From Symbiodinium natans (Eukaryota; Sar; Dinophyceae; Suessiales; Symbiodiniaceae), in contig CAJNDS010000391.1 in NCBI GenBank assembly GCA_905221605.1, positions 516,930 to 580,929 on the forward strand: a stretch of DNA of 64,000 bases. The letters are read 5' to 3'. Below are positions 23,353 to 34,365 of the stretch, one piece after another. Positions within the stretch are counted from its first letter, which is position 1, and each line of letters begins with the position of its first letter. The position numbers were made by a program, and so were the translations under genes. The notes below the pieces were generated by a model. It was not told where the DNA came from and searched no databases. It saw only the letters and a list, made by a program, of their open reading frames with translations.

Positions 23353-24675
23353 CTACACCATCCCAAACCCTTCTGTTCTTGCTGGGCCGTGTTGTGGCAG
23401 TAACATGAAAGGATGTGGAAACCGTTTAAAGCAGAACCCATCGGCTATGGGGGCTTGTATTGGGTTGATGGTCGGGCGCTCAAATTTGTAGGACATCCCC
23501 GACGCATGCATGGATGTAGGCCGGTCTTCTTTGTGACTTCAGCAGTATGCCGGCTGATTTCGCGTGTCCTGGGCGATCAGGGAGTGTTGCCGTTCGTGCA
23601 TCGACCAGCAAAATGCCGGGCTTCCGCAAGCTTTACAGGGTGGAACCTTGAAGCCGTATATGCTAGCTTGTCGAATCGCATGCTGAGGTGCAGTTTATGC
23701 ATACCTTCCCTAGTCAGTATTGATCGTATGCGTGCAAGAAGCTCACATTGACAAACTCTTTCAAGTTCTCGCTCCATTCGGCAGATAAAGATAGCTTCCA
23801 TGATCCCATGGCTATGGCTGCATCATGCAGCATCACTTCACAAGATGTCCGCCTTGTCGCCCTTGCTCAGCGTTGGAACCCTAAACCCTAAACCTGCCTC
23901 TAGCTAACTAGTCAGTTGGTGCTGAGTTTCTTGTTCAATGCTTTTCGAAAGCCTTTCACAGTTTACATGCTTTTGTTGACATAGGCTATGTGCGTACAGA
24001 TGTGTGTGTGTGTGTGGATTTTATGGGTGCACCTGCCTCTGTGTAACTTGGGCAGCAGCGGCTTGAGATCTCGCCGTGCTCACAATCAGCCATCACGTAT
24101 TGCATGGGCTCATCCCTAATTAAACCCTAAACCCTAAACCCTATGCACCGTGGCCTCTATCGCTGCAAGGCCTAGGCCGACGACCACATCGCTCCACAGG
24201 ACAGGCTATGGAAGATGCCTGGGATTCTCTGGGCTTCATGGGCTTACATGTGAAGTAGGTTTATTTTATTGTTATTGGTGAGTGTCTAATAAGGTTCCTT
24301 TTTAATGTTGGTGTGTGTATATACCGGGTCTCCTTTTGGGGGTACAAGAAAGATATACCCTACTTCATGTGCATTTTCAGTGTAGGGTTGCATAGCAAGG
24401 GACGGGGTGCATGGTGGGAGGGTGCGGCCTGCCAGAGCACTGAGGACTCCTCCCCCAAAAAGAGCCCTTAGCTTGGAACATCCCCGCTACGCTGTGAGGC
24501 ATTGAGCCATCAACTGTATCCCCCAAGGGCCCATGAACCTATGTAGTAGATACCTGGGCCCGAAAACTACTGTATGGGAACACCTGTAAGGGCCCAGTGT
24601 AGCGGTCTACGATATTAGGCGTACCTTGCTAGGGTCCTTATAAGAAGGGGATCCCTTAGGGATCTGAGGATAGAT

Positions 24676-24966
24676 GCCCTAAACCCTAAACCCTAAACCC
24701 TAAACCCTAAACTTTCCCTAAGCCCTAAACCCTGAAACCCGAAGCTCGGCGTTCCATCTGCCACTGCAGGAGGTGCCCAGAGGCTGAGCGCATCGCCCTG
24801 GCAGCTTCGATGCAGGCTTTAGGGTTTAGGGAGGGTTTAGGGTTTAGGGTTTAGGGTTTAGGGTTTAGGGTTTAGGGTTTAGGGTTTAGGGTTTAGGGTT
24901 TAGGGTTTAGGGTTTAGGGTTTAGGGTTTAGGGTTTAGGGTTTAGGGTTTAGGGTTTAGGGTTTAG
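24676..24966. repeat. Inverted telomere-type pair (pair 5), largest TTTAGGG array
   Basis: Five CCCTAAA units (24676-24712) face about 20 TTTAGGG units (24818-24966, one GAGGG interruption near the start) across about 105 bp. Unique sequence follows on the right, so this is interstitial and not a chromosome end in this assembly. Confidence 0.93.
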
Positions 24967-26099
24967 TTTTGTTTTTCTTCTTGTGACATACACACATGCT
25001 TTGAGCACAGGTAGTCGCGAAAGCATTCGCTGCTTGTTTCCATGCTGCTGCAAGGCCGCTAGCTACTCGGGATCTTGAACAGATGTTTCCTCTGAATAAG
25101 TATCAATAGCATTCGCTTAATTATGGTCCATTTATATTTATACCATAATGAGCCGAAAAACCCTATTCTAATTATTAAGGTCCCTATATTGTGCTTTTTG
25201 AAAACTCCCAGTTGGCCTGGGCTTCGATGGGGGCACTGAATTCGCAGCGCGGGGCCCCGGTAGGGGTCAAGGAGTTCTCCTCGCACCTGAATCTGGGGCG
25301 TTGTGCTCACGCAAGCGGTTGGGGACCCCAGAGGTAGCTGGCTGCCAGATGTTGTGCATACTCAGACCCACGATCTTGACGTGAAACGAAGTTTCCCGGC
25401 TCGTTCGGGTTCGCGGCTCTGAAGTACCGACTTCCTGGCATCCGCACTGAGAATCGAGACACTTGGACTCTAGACCCTAAACCCTAATGTGCCTTGCGGG
25501 CGCGCCGCACTTGCTCTCGAGGTCTCGCTGATCCTAGTGCAGAACGTGGCCTCTGCCGCCTTCCTGGCGCCTCTGTCGCTGCTCAGCGTCGAAACTCTGA
25601 GGCGTGTGCCCACCTTTAGATGCGCTGGGTTCTGAGATATTGAGAGGATGGACCTGACAACTCGCAGGCGGAGCCATCTAGCTAGAAGGAGCCTGCGCAT
25701 CCAGGATGCATGTCTGATAAAGAAAGCAGAAAGAGATAGGGCTTTCACAGGTGTCTGCTATCAACCCTCGGCTGATTCAGTTGTTCTCCTCCTATGGTTG
25801 TCGCAGATTCTCAGATGATCTTTGTCAGCAGCGCCCAAGACGGCCCGGAGAGTGACCACCCAACATGTTCCCAAGAGATGATTTCTATGGGGTCGGAAGA
25901 ACTGCTATAGTAGTATCCCTTATGGCCCCTATAGAATTATGCTAGCGAAAAACCCCCCTCCCCAAACAGAAACCTTCTTCTAATTATTATGGCCCTAGAT
26001 GATTCATCCGGGCGTCCCCGTCCCCCGAAACCCGAAACCCTAAACCCTAAACCTGAACCCTGAACCCTAAACCCTAAAACCTAAACCCGAAACCGGGTG
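24967..26099. other. No supported gene; degenerate telomere-like units
   Basis: Holds a family A copy at 25891 and a degenerate CCCTAAA/CCCGAAA/CCTGAA tract at 26022-26096. This is the last telomere-like DNA seen before the large element. Confidence 0.55.
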
Positions 26100-27290
26100 A
26101 TTGTTGGAGCGCCCCACCGCCAGATGCTCCTCACAGCGGGTAGCCCCAGACGATGTGTGCAAGGCCATGCTCCGCAAACGTTCAAGGAGTGCTCACCAAC
26201 TAAATGTCAGCATGGTAAGGTCTATGCTATATTATAGATATATATGTAGATGAAAATGATTAGATATGTGTATATATATATATATGAGCCCGCAACCTTT
26301 AAGGTCTATTTTGTCTTGTGCTTTCCTTTACTACAACAAAGACCTAGTCTAAATACATATATAAATATTATTATATGTGTAAGAATATGCACAGGGACGA
26401 GACGACGCACATATCTACCTTTTTTTTGCTGTCAAACAGGTGGGTGGGCAAGAAAAAAGTTTTTGCAAGTCGAGTTTTGGATAAGACTTGAACTAAAACA
26501 TTGCCAGCGCAAAGTATTTAGTATGATACATATACACGCAAGCCCGCCCAAGCTCGGAACATGGTGTAGACAAAAAACATAAAACACTACTAGTCTTTAA
26601 GTAAGAAAACAAGACCGCAGTTACATGCTTCGTTCTGAGGTGGTTATTATTAATGTATTTTTTGGGCTACGTAGAGTAGGTAGTCAGTATTTATTATCAA
26701 AACGTCTACGCAACATAATTAAGAAAACAAGTAAAAATATACGAGTACTGTGTGCGTGAATAACATAAACGCCTCGCATCAATAAATAAATAAATATATA
26801 GAACTATAAGACCGAAATATGCAAATCATTGCAGTTACTTCAATAACACGAAAGTACACTGTTGAAAACGTGATGAAGATACTAATTTAAGAAATAAAAA
26901 CAAAACGTAGCAACGCGGCAAGGCGGGATGTGGCGGTGCGTACTCCGGGAAAAATGAAGAGATATCTGCTCACAGTATTCTCGTATTCTCGGCATGCATT
27001 GATTGATTTTGTTTACACAAGTAACACAATAACGAGATTACACATTAGTGGGAGGCGGCGCGGCGCACTCCGAATATAATGAAGACATAGTGGCTCGCAG
27101 TATGCTCGTATCCTCGGCTCGAATTAATTGCTTTTATTTGGATAAGTTCACACGTGTACGATGAGAGATGAACGGTATCTCTGCGACGCATGCCGAGACT
27201 AAGGAATTTATGTCCATGTATATAGATTGAATTTTCGCACGACGCTGGAAAATTATTGCAAGCTTTCATTAATGCTATTAACACCTCAAC
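26100..27290. other. AT-rich spacer with a diverged ~129-bp direct repeat
   Basis: Composition changes here to AT-rich DNA without telomere-type repeats. About 26930-27050 and 27060-27180 are diverged direct copies; shared landmarks are GGCGG-GCG-ACTCCG, AATGAAGA, CTCGTAT-CTCGGC and ATTG-TTTT. It may be the subterminal region of the large element to the right. No gene was recognised. Confidence 0.5.
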
Positions 27291-27612
27291 CAGCAGAAAA
27301 AATCAGTTGCGAATGTTGTCTACTACTGACTAGCAGATTTTCATTACTTGAACCATTCATGTTGTTAGAAAGAAAATAAATCAATTTCAAGCTGGAAAAA
27401 AAACGTATCATTGGTGTTTCCGCTGTTATGATGATTGCACCACGTTCACGTGGCGCGTAAGAGTAATACAACCATTTCCTTAGCACGCATGACTGTGACG
27501 CAAGCTTGCTGTTCTTGTTATAAACCAGCACAGCAACATGTAAGTCTCTTTTTATTTGCGCACGCAGGAATCCTGCCGCGGGAAGATCAAGTCCGCGACT
27601 GTAAGTCATAGC

Positions 27613-29035
27613 TTACGACTTACTCTTCACACCAGAGCTACGCAATGTGTGGTGCCGGATGACCCGAAGAGGAGTTCTTTTCACCTTGCGGACCTTACTG
27701 CCTTGGGCAGCTGGTCGCTTTTTGACCCAAGCCCTCACCAAAGCAGCTTCATTTTGACGAGCTTTGACAAGAGGCAAATCGGCCTTCTTCTGTCTGCCAG
27801 AAGTGTTTTGTTCGGAGCACCACGTCATCCAATCATCATCCGACCAAATGGAATTACTAGCCGCTTTGCTTAACAACACAGTCTCTGACACAATGTGTGC
27901 CAAAGGAAAGTGCGTGGCAAGGTAATGAGCAGACACTTTTATGTAACGATAGTATCGGAGCTTCAATGCTAAAGTGGAGCGATGAAGCGTGTTCGTGCTT
28001 CTCGACCACGAATTAATCTCCGCGTGCAGGGCCTCATTGCCAGAAGTCCCGCTGGGCAAGAAATGCAGCTGCTGTCTAGGTAATGCACGACGCACTCGAA
28101 CATTGTTTAGCAACCATTCCAGCCTATCCGGCGCGCACGCAGCAAACAGGATCTTGTAGATTTCCTTGTTGGGTCCTGCCGCTTTGCGCGCGACCTCACG
28201 CGAGTATCGCGAACAGACGGCAGCAACCCCTTGGATGAACTCCAGTCTACTGCGCAGCGGCGTCTCGCAATCCATTCCTCCCAGGACTGCATTTGTTTCT
28301 TCGGCAGGCATATCCATCGACAAAATCATGTCCCTATACTTTGCTTCTGCTTCATCTAAAGGTCTGGACATGTCGCCGTCGTACAAGGTCATCTGCAGCC
28401 TCAGACGCACGGAATCGTCGACTGCGCAGGTTTTCTTCAGGATGCCTCGCAGAGTTTTCGATCCGGGCGTGCGCTTGTTCCAGTGCCCATACTCGTAGAC
28501 AATCGCCAGATGAATAGGGTCCAGCATCATGCCTTTTAAGTTCGGGCACGTGTACTTTGCAAGCGAGTAGAATTTTGCAGATGGACTATCAGTCGCTATA
28601 TACTCAACACAACTGAGCTGTCGCTCTGTGAAAGTTTCTTGCAAGGCTTCCAGCACGTGCTCTGACTTCTCTGTCTGTAAAGGCTGAAGAAGTAGAACAG
28701 CTCCCGAACGACCCCTTACCGTTAGCAAGCGTCTCCACGCAAGCTGATCCCCGAAAGGGGCGTCGTTGCGAGCCGACGCGGAGGCCCGGTACGATGTCTG
28801 GCCCTTCAGCTTCAGGCATATTTTCAGCGTGGCGTCCAGGCTAATGTATGTCCACTCATGCTCTGCTTCGAGATGAGCAGTCATGACACTCATTCTTGTC
28901 GTGAAGGAAGGTGATATAGTGATGTCCTCGAGCATGGGTAGCCAGTGCTTGACGTCGGCCGGCAGCAAAGTGGACAGCTTGTTACCGGCCTGGTGCGCTG
29001 CCATGTGACAGCGAGGCCATATGCTTCGCACCTTG
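27613..29035 (-). CDS. DDE/RNase H-fold transposase-like domain (C-terminal exon of the giant gene)
   Basis: Candidate transposase that would cut and join element ends. In the 472-residue frame (first residue at 29031) I see SLDATLK (Asp66), ATDSP (Asp148), LDPIHLAIVYE (Asp171, His174) and GNEALHAEINSW (Glu333/Glu338): acidic residues spaced as in a DDE catalytic core with a helical insertion before the Glu. The C-terminus (from about 415) is Lys/Arg-rich. There is no ATG at the frame start, and an in-frame TGA lies just upstream, so I read it as an exon: a GC-AG intron at 29036-29111 joins it in frame to the polymerase exon. The known superfamily was not identified. MULE- or KDZ-like relatives are possible; a catalytically dead RNase H fold is not excluded. 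Confidence 0.65.
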
Positions 29036-29111
29036 CTTAGACAATAACATCAGTATTCTATGAGCGTATCTACTAAGATACAAAAGAAACAATGCTAAGG
29101 CAGCTTAAAGC
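29036..29111 (-). other. Predicted 76-nt GC-AG intron
   Basis: Removing it takes out the TAA at 29105-29107 and the in-frame TGA before the transposase, and joins the two long frames in phase. A GC donor is common in dinoflagellate genes. This is inference; there are no transcript data. Confidence 0.5.
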
Positions 29112-32100
29112 TCTTGAGCATGAGTCATCGTCATCTCCTGCAGCAAGAGATCCGCGAAGGTGTGTGTGTAATACAGATTGCGAGCACGTCGCACATGAAG
29201 CGAGTCGCCAACTGCACTCACATTGACATACATCGGGCCAGTGCGATCGAAGACCAGTCGGATGTGCTTGTCGATGTGAGTGATAGACGCTGAGAGCGGC
29301 GGCACCACAGTATTCCGCAGTATGCATGCGCTTTCCTGAAGAAGTGCTTCTGCTCGACATTGCGACGACGCAGCGTGATTGTACAGTGCCAGCACAACCT
29401 TTACTTGCTTGCTTCCTGAAGGAATGAACTGACGTTCGAAGCGATGATGTTTGGTGATATGGGTTCTCAGGGATGAAAGTCGGCTAAACGATCGAAAGGG
29501 ACAGAAGGGACATGTTCGTCTTCCGTTGTTTGTTTTCGCGCGAGCTGCCAGATTGCTGCTTACCTCTTTGACTTCTGTCTCCAGACAATGTAAAATATTG
29601 TCCGACACAAATGGGCGGTCTTCGGAGTCAAACTCGATCCTCGATGGGGACAAGGAAAACAGCGTGTTTCCTTCGTCGTCCGATGTGTCCGACGTCGCAC
29701 CGGCCTGCATGTCTAAGAGCAGCAAGGCTTCTGCAGGGATGTCTTCATTGCATCGTCTTGGCCAGTAACACACAATAGTTCGAGAGTCCACAGCCGAACC
29801 GAAGGCTTCGTGGAAAGAGCTCCGAGAAAGTCGGAAGCCACGTCGGCCGTCACGAACTGTGATCGCTGTCTCGTCTGAAGCCATATCAACTGCGACACAA
29901 TGCGGAGCTCCGGCGCCTTCAAAATGAAGCAGAAATGCACTGACTCCTTTGGGCGGCAGACCCAGGCTGCAGGCGAGATCAACTTGATAAAGCTTGCTGG
30001 CGCTGCGATAGCATCTGAAGCCTGCGTCTTCCGCCTCAGTGTTTTCCGCGACTTCGCTATTTTGAAGAGACGCTGCAATGACAGCTCGCAGCAGAGGTGT
30101 CGTATGCCAAAGAGCACATGGTATGCAATTGCCTCGACGAAGACATACATCCGGAAGAGATTCTAACGCAGGAACTTCTTCTGACGCGCGCTGTATCGCG
30201 GACAAAAAATCCAGGGGTTTCTTCTCCACGATCTTCACTTTGAAGCCTGTTTGTTGTTCGATAATGCTTTCACTCGAGGCACAAAACTTCTGGATGTCTG
30301 CAGTCCATGCTCTCGATATTCTAAGGCCATCGAAATGCAAGGACAGGTGTGCCGGCTTTGGATCCACGACGAGGACGTGCTCTGACCAGCACTGAAGAAT
30401 TCGATCTTCCACCGCGTGCCACAACAAAGAAAAAATTGTCGCCGAAGGAAAATTCTTGCCCTTCTGATCCTTCAAGCTCATGTAGTCCTCGTGAAGAATG
30501 TTACATGCAACCCAGCGCAAGTATAATGAAATTCTCTGCAGCTTCCTGACATCCTCATTTTCTTTTAGATCTTCTGATGGCGTTCCACCATTCAGAATAG
30601 CGTTCAGCACATCTTTTCCTTTTGATCGAGATAACTGCAGCCTCTGAATGAAGTCATCGCGCCTGTGAGCAAGTTCCTCGAGAACCTCGCCCAGGTCTTT
30701 CGGTAAAGCTGGCTCCGGCTTCATCTTCTCCAGCAACTGGTACGTAAGCGAGAAACAGCAGTTTTGTATGTCTAAATCTGCAGAGTGTGTCTCTAGAACA
30801 TGCATCTGGAGTCTGCGGGACATAGCCTGCGCGCTACCCAGTCCAGCGTACCGACGAGGCGTCACCGTGTAGGCTGGCTTATCAGGATAATGATAGGTGA
30901 TCTGTTTTGACAGAACGCCTTTCACTCTGAGTCGCCTTCCCGGGCTGCGTGCACAACCACTTGCATCACTGCCATCAAGCAAGCACTTAATGCTTTTTTC
31001 GTGAGCCTGTAATTTCTGCAGCGCGCTGGAATGTTTTCGTGTGACAGCCTCTTGCTCAGCTACCGGCCTTCCTTTCTTGGACTCGCCCGCTGCAGTCTTG
31101 GACATGACCTTGTGGTACTCGAGCAAACAAAGAGAGTTCTTCTTCCGACTCGAGTGCGTGACTGCATACTGTCGCAAGCTCTGCATGTCGTGCTCTTCCT
31201 CGAATACCATCCTCACGTTGCCTGCATCGGCCTCAGGCAAGATTTCCCGGAACGTCTTTTCGAAGGTCATGAAAGGAATGAAAGCACCGGGCTTCACTTT
31301 GCTTGTCTTGTGCTTAACAATTCCAGCACGCATCACGCATTTGTTTTCCATCTCGTCCCACAAGTTTTCTTTTGACAGATTAGGGGTTTTTGCCTGCTTC
31401 AAGGCCAGCTTCTTGAACTCGTGAAAGGTGAGCAGCTCCGTCGTTGTGGAAAGCAATGTTTCGAATATGAAAAGCCGAAGTGTCTCCCACTCATTGACTT
31501 TGTTTTCTCTGTCGTTCTGACTGGCTTTGTCACCCTCGAGTACGGCAGCAATACCATCGCCCTCTTCGAGCTGGCGTTGACGGACGGTGAGGCCACATGC
31601 CATCCGCATGACATCTTCCGTCAAGTACGAATCTCCACCATTGCAGTAAGCTTCGATGAGCTGGTAGCAATCGTCCCTGGTGTGATTGCGCTCAAAGGCC
31701 CACTGCAAGCGCAGACCTGCGATTGAGGCCTGAGATGTAAGCATAAATTTGTTGAGGCTAGGGTCTGCAGCAAAAATCCCGTCCAGCTCGTGATCGTTGT
31801 AGTTCAGCAGAAATTTTGGATGCACGAAACGCGCTTTCCCTTTCCAGATGAACGCGCGTCTAAATAAGGAATGGAAGTTGGCCAGACTAACTCCTGCAAA
31901 ATGCATCATGCGATTAAGCTCCAGACGCTTCCAACCAATAACGTGGAACATGCGGGTAGTATACCCGTACGGCTTGCGTCCCATAATGCCATCAGCAGAC
32001 ATCGTCTTCTTGTAGAGGTCGGTATGCAACTTCTTGCTACTCTCGGGAGCCTCTTGACCCGTCAGTATAAAACAACGGGCGAAAGATTCCACTTGCTTGC

Positions 32101-34276
32101 GAAGCTCCTCGTCCAGATGCCACACGTTCGGATCAAAAAAACAGTGGTGCTGCTTGTACATTTCCGACAAGTGCAAGGAGTATAAGCTTTGACCGACACC
32201 ACCAGGTGAAATCCCTATGAAACACCTGTCGACGTTCAAGCCTCGTTTCGCTAATGCCAGTGCACTTTGAAAGCATTCGAAAACATCACAATTGCACCAA
32301 AAAGTCTGCTGGTAGAAGCGTTGCAGACGCTCTACATTGTGCTCCAGCACGACGTCCAGCAAGGCGTGCGGTATGTGCACGTAGCAGTTGTTTTCCGCGC
32401 TTTTCTTGACGACCTCGATAGGGTGTTCTGAATCAGGTGAATCGTACTTGAAACAAACGTCGTCAAAGCAAACAGCAGGCTCCCTTTGATCTTCACTTTC
32501 ACACCATTCAACAATAAGTGATACCATGCGAGTCTGCATAAGCTCGCTTCTGAGGAAGCAACACATCTTGAAGCTGTTGTCCGCGAAATTGCTAGTCCAC
32601 GACTCCTGGTCGGGATTCTGGTCTGGGAAAACTGGACGGTCGTCGGCTCCTGAATCGAGGCGTTCAAGTTGTGCGCTTTTGATTTGGCATCTTGCTGCAT
32701 GTCTGCAGGCATCCAGAAATGCTGCTTCGTCAACGAAATTCTGCTTGTCACTCATGATCGCAGCGGCAATAGCATCCGGTTGTCTTTTGACGTTGTCTTT
32801 CATCCTTTTGAAGATACCTTCCAGAGTTGTGAAAAACACGAGGACTCGATGAAGCACTGCCTCAGGAGGAATGCCGCCAAATGGCACAAATGAGCCATCG
32901 TCATTGTAAATATACAAGAAGCCTCTGTGAACTCGCAGATGTCTTTCGCCCTCGACCATCCAAAGTATTGTTGCAGCGTCTGCAAGTAAAAGCTTGCCCG
33001 ACAAGTTTCTGTCGACCATGTAAGAAGCAACCAGAATAAGTCGCTGCAACTCAACGCTGGTATCCGGATAGGCTACCTTCAATTGCAAGAGAGAATCCTG
33101 CGTTTTCTTGCGAATGTCATGCCGTGTGTTTCTGACATCCCGAGGGTACGTGTCCAGCACAGTAGCTATGCAGTCGGCCGAGTCTCTGAAGATCTTCGAG
33201 AAACGCTGCAGGTGACTGTCAGCTCCCGGCAAAAGACGCCTTTTCTTGGCACTGTGAGGCACCTCATCGTCTGCATTGTCTAAGAGCTTGCTCAACACCA
33301 CCGCAGCGTCGTCGGAAAGTGGATCGCCTGGACTCTCATGTGGAAGAACAACTGTGAAGGGCAGTGTGGGTTCTGGTTCTTCCGTTTGCTGCTGCTGATT
33401 TGCGTTGGTATCGCGACTCTTTTGTAGTGCTTTGGAGAGCAAGAGATCACGTCTGATGCTCATAAGCTTTGTCACCGACTCCTGCATGTCTGGCACGTCG
33501 TCGATGAAACCTAGCGGAAGGTAGTTCGGATGTATGCACACAACGAGCATCCTTGCAACCTTGATCTCGTAATACTTCTCCAAGATCCACTTGTACACGT
33601 TCAGCTGCAGGCGATAGTGCTCTCCCTGACAATCAGGGACAGTATCAAGCGGGCTTTTCATGAAATGTCCATAGCTGTTGTATTTCTCCCTCAACTTCGA
33701 GCTGCGCTTCCAGTCCACTAGAACGAACTCGCCCCTATCCGGGAATCGCAAGACAAGGTCGATTGATCCTGCCAGATCTTCTTCTGGCGCATGAATGCAC
33801 CACTCTGTTCTGTATGCTTGGACATCACCGATCGTTCCAAGTACACGAATGGCTGCATGAAGCTCACCCTCCATGGGTCCTGGCATGATCTGATAGCCGT
33901 TCAGAAGGTTTTCCAACATCGCGTGCATCCAAGTGCCAGCGTTTGCAGCATGGTCTCTCTGAACTTGCCACAAGTCCACGATCTCGCTGTCGTGCAGCAT
34001 GAAACTGGACATAAGCTCTTCCCAATTGGCAAGATCAGCTCGACTTCTCTTGAAAAGATCACAAACGACTTTCAGATCCGGTTGGTCTTGTGTGAGTTCG
34101 TGGACAAGGTCCGCTTGATAAAAGCAATCTTCTCCGGCAAGCATGGAAGCAATAAGCTTGAAATTGACGTCGTTGGCCACATACTCTTCCCTGGGCCATC
34201 GCGCTCCGGCCTTCATCTTCACTATCGCATCAGATGAGTCGAACTCCTGAGAATATTCATGTAGCAGTCCAGTGAC
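29105..34276 (-). CDS. Nuclease-helicase-polymerase-protease-zinc finger multidomain protein (main exon of the giant gene)
   Basis: Replication protein of the element. On the 1705-residue frame starting at the ATG at 34222: PD-(D/E)XK nuclease of RecB/Cas4 type at about 90-235 (GTWMHAMLE with His100, GSIDLVL Asp154, LVDWKRS Asp170/Lys172, QLNVYKW Gln206/Tyr210); linker with Q run and KKRR (about 270-330); D5-type leader then SF3-like NTPase at about 660-775 (SPGGVGQS at 672-679, GQE at 722-724, GRKPYG at 748-753, Asn770); palm polymerase at about 1120-1305 (YAGLG, motif A DIQN Asp1151, motif B KDVLNAILNGG, motif C HFDG Asp1298); cysteine-protease-like region at 1364-1490 (Cys1366, His1441, Asp1458); C2H2 finger 1571-1593. 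The exon extends 5' of 34222 to 34276. Length and order suggest a transposon-encoded replisome. No frame break in this copy. Confidence 0.75.
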   Translation of the reverse strand, partial: VTGLLHEYSQEFDSSDAIVKMKAGARWPREEYVANDVNFKLIASMLAGEDCFYQADLVHELTQDQPDLKVVCDLFKRSRADLANWEELMSSFMLHDSEIVDLWQVQRDHAANAGTWMHAMLENLLNGYQIMPGPMEGELHAAIRVLGTIGDVQAYRTEWCIHAPEEDLAGSIDLVLRFPDRGEFVLVDWKRSSKLREKYNSYGHFMKSPLDTVPDCQGEHYRLQLNVYKWILEKYYEIKVARMLVVCIHPNYLPLGFIDDVPDMQESVTKLMSIRRDLLLSKALQKSRDTNANQQQQTEEPEPTLPFTVVLPHESPGDPLSDDAAVVLSKLLDNADDEVPHSAKKRRLLPGADSHLQRFSKIFRDSADCIATVLDTYPRDVRNTRHDIRKKTQDSLLQLKVAYPDTSVELQRLILVASYMVDRNLSGKLLLADAATILWMVEGERHLRVHRGFLYIYNDDGSFVPFGGIPPEAVLHRVLVFFTTLEGIFKRMKDNVKRQPDAIAAAIMSDKQNFVDEAAFLDACRHAARCQIKSAQLERLDSGADDRPVFPDQNPDQESWTSNFADNSFKMCCFLRSELMQTRMVSLIVEWCESEDQREPAVCFDDVCFKYDSPDSEHPIEVVKKSAENNCYVHIPHALLDVVLEHNVERLQRFYQQTFWCNCDVFECFQSALALAKRGLNVDRCFIGISPGGVGQSLYSLHLSEMYKQHHCFFDPNVWHLDEELRKQVESFARCFILTGQEAPESSKKLHTDLYKKTMSADGIMGRKPYGYTTRMFHVIGWKRLELNRMMHFAGVSLANFHSLFRRAFIWKGKARFVHPKFLLNYNDHELDGIFAADPSLNKFMLTSQASIAGLRLQWAFERNHTRDDCYQLIEAYCNGGDSYLTEDVMRMACGLTVRQRQLEEGDGIAAVLEGDKASQNDRENKVNEWETLRLFIFETLLSTTTELLTFHEFKKLALKQAKTPNLSKENLWDEMENKCVMRAGIVKHKTSKVKPGAFIPFMTFEKTFREILPEADAGNVRMVFEEEHDMQSLRQYAVTHSSRKKNSLCLLEYHKVMSKTAAGESKKGRPVAEQEAVTRKHSSALQKLQAHEKSIKCLLDGSDASGCARSPGRRLRVKGVLSKQITYHYPDKPAYTVTPRRYAGLGSAQAMSRRLQMHVLETHSADLDIQNCCFSLTYQLLEKMKPEPALPKDLGEVLEELAHRRDDFIQRLQLSRSKGKDVLNAILNGGTPSEDLKENEDVRKLQRISLYLRWVACNILHEDYMSLKDQKGKNFPSATIFSLLWHAVEDRILQCWSEHVLVVDPKPAHLSLHFDGLRISRAWTADIQKFCASSESIIEQQTGFKVKIVEKKPLDFLSAIQRASEEVPALESLPDVCLRRGNCIPCALWHTTPLLRAVIAASLQNSEVAENTEAEDAGFRCYRSASKLYQVDLACSLGLPPKGVSAFLLHFEGAGAPHCVAVDMASDETAITVRDGRRGFRLSRSSFHEAFGSAVDSRTIVCYWPRRCNEDIPAEALLLLDMQAGATSDTSDDEGNTLFSLSPSRIEFDSEDRPFVSDNILHCLETEVKEVSSNLAARAKTNNGRRTCPFCPFRSFSRLSSLRTHITKHHRFERQFIPSGSKQVKVVLALYNHAASSQCRAEALLQESACILRNTVVPPLSASITHIDKHIRLVFDRTGPMYVNVSAVGDSLHVRRARNLYYTHTFADLLLQEMTMTHAQEL

Positions 34277-34365
34277 CTCAGCTTGTACACTATTGCAAAA
34301 CTACATTACCTTCGTTGCGTGATATTTTTGTTACATTTACATGTGCTAATCTACAGCCCGGGGAC
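34277..34365 (-). other. Predicted 89-nt GT-AG intron inside the nuclease
   Basis: Splicing AGT|GTCCCC to CTGAG|GTCACT removes an in-frame TAG and joins the nuclease N-terminal motif as CSVTGLLHEYSQEFD. SVTGLL followed by a FD is the usual first motif of this nuclease group, which makes this the best-supported intron in the window. Confidence 0.75.

Noticed and set aside
24818-24966. True chromosome end
   Set aside because: About 20 TTTAGGG units but followed by 39 kb of further sequence including genes, so interstitial in this assembly.
29451-34237. Plus-strand frames opposite the giant gene (for example 33791-34237)
   Set aside because: Antisense shadows of a long, motif-bearing minus-strand coding exon.
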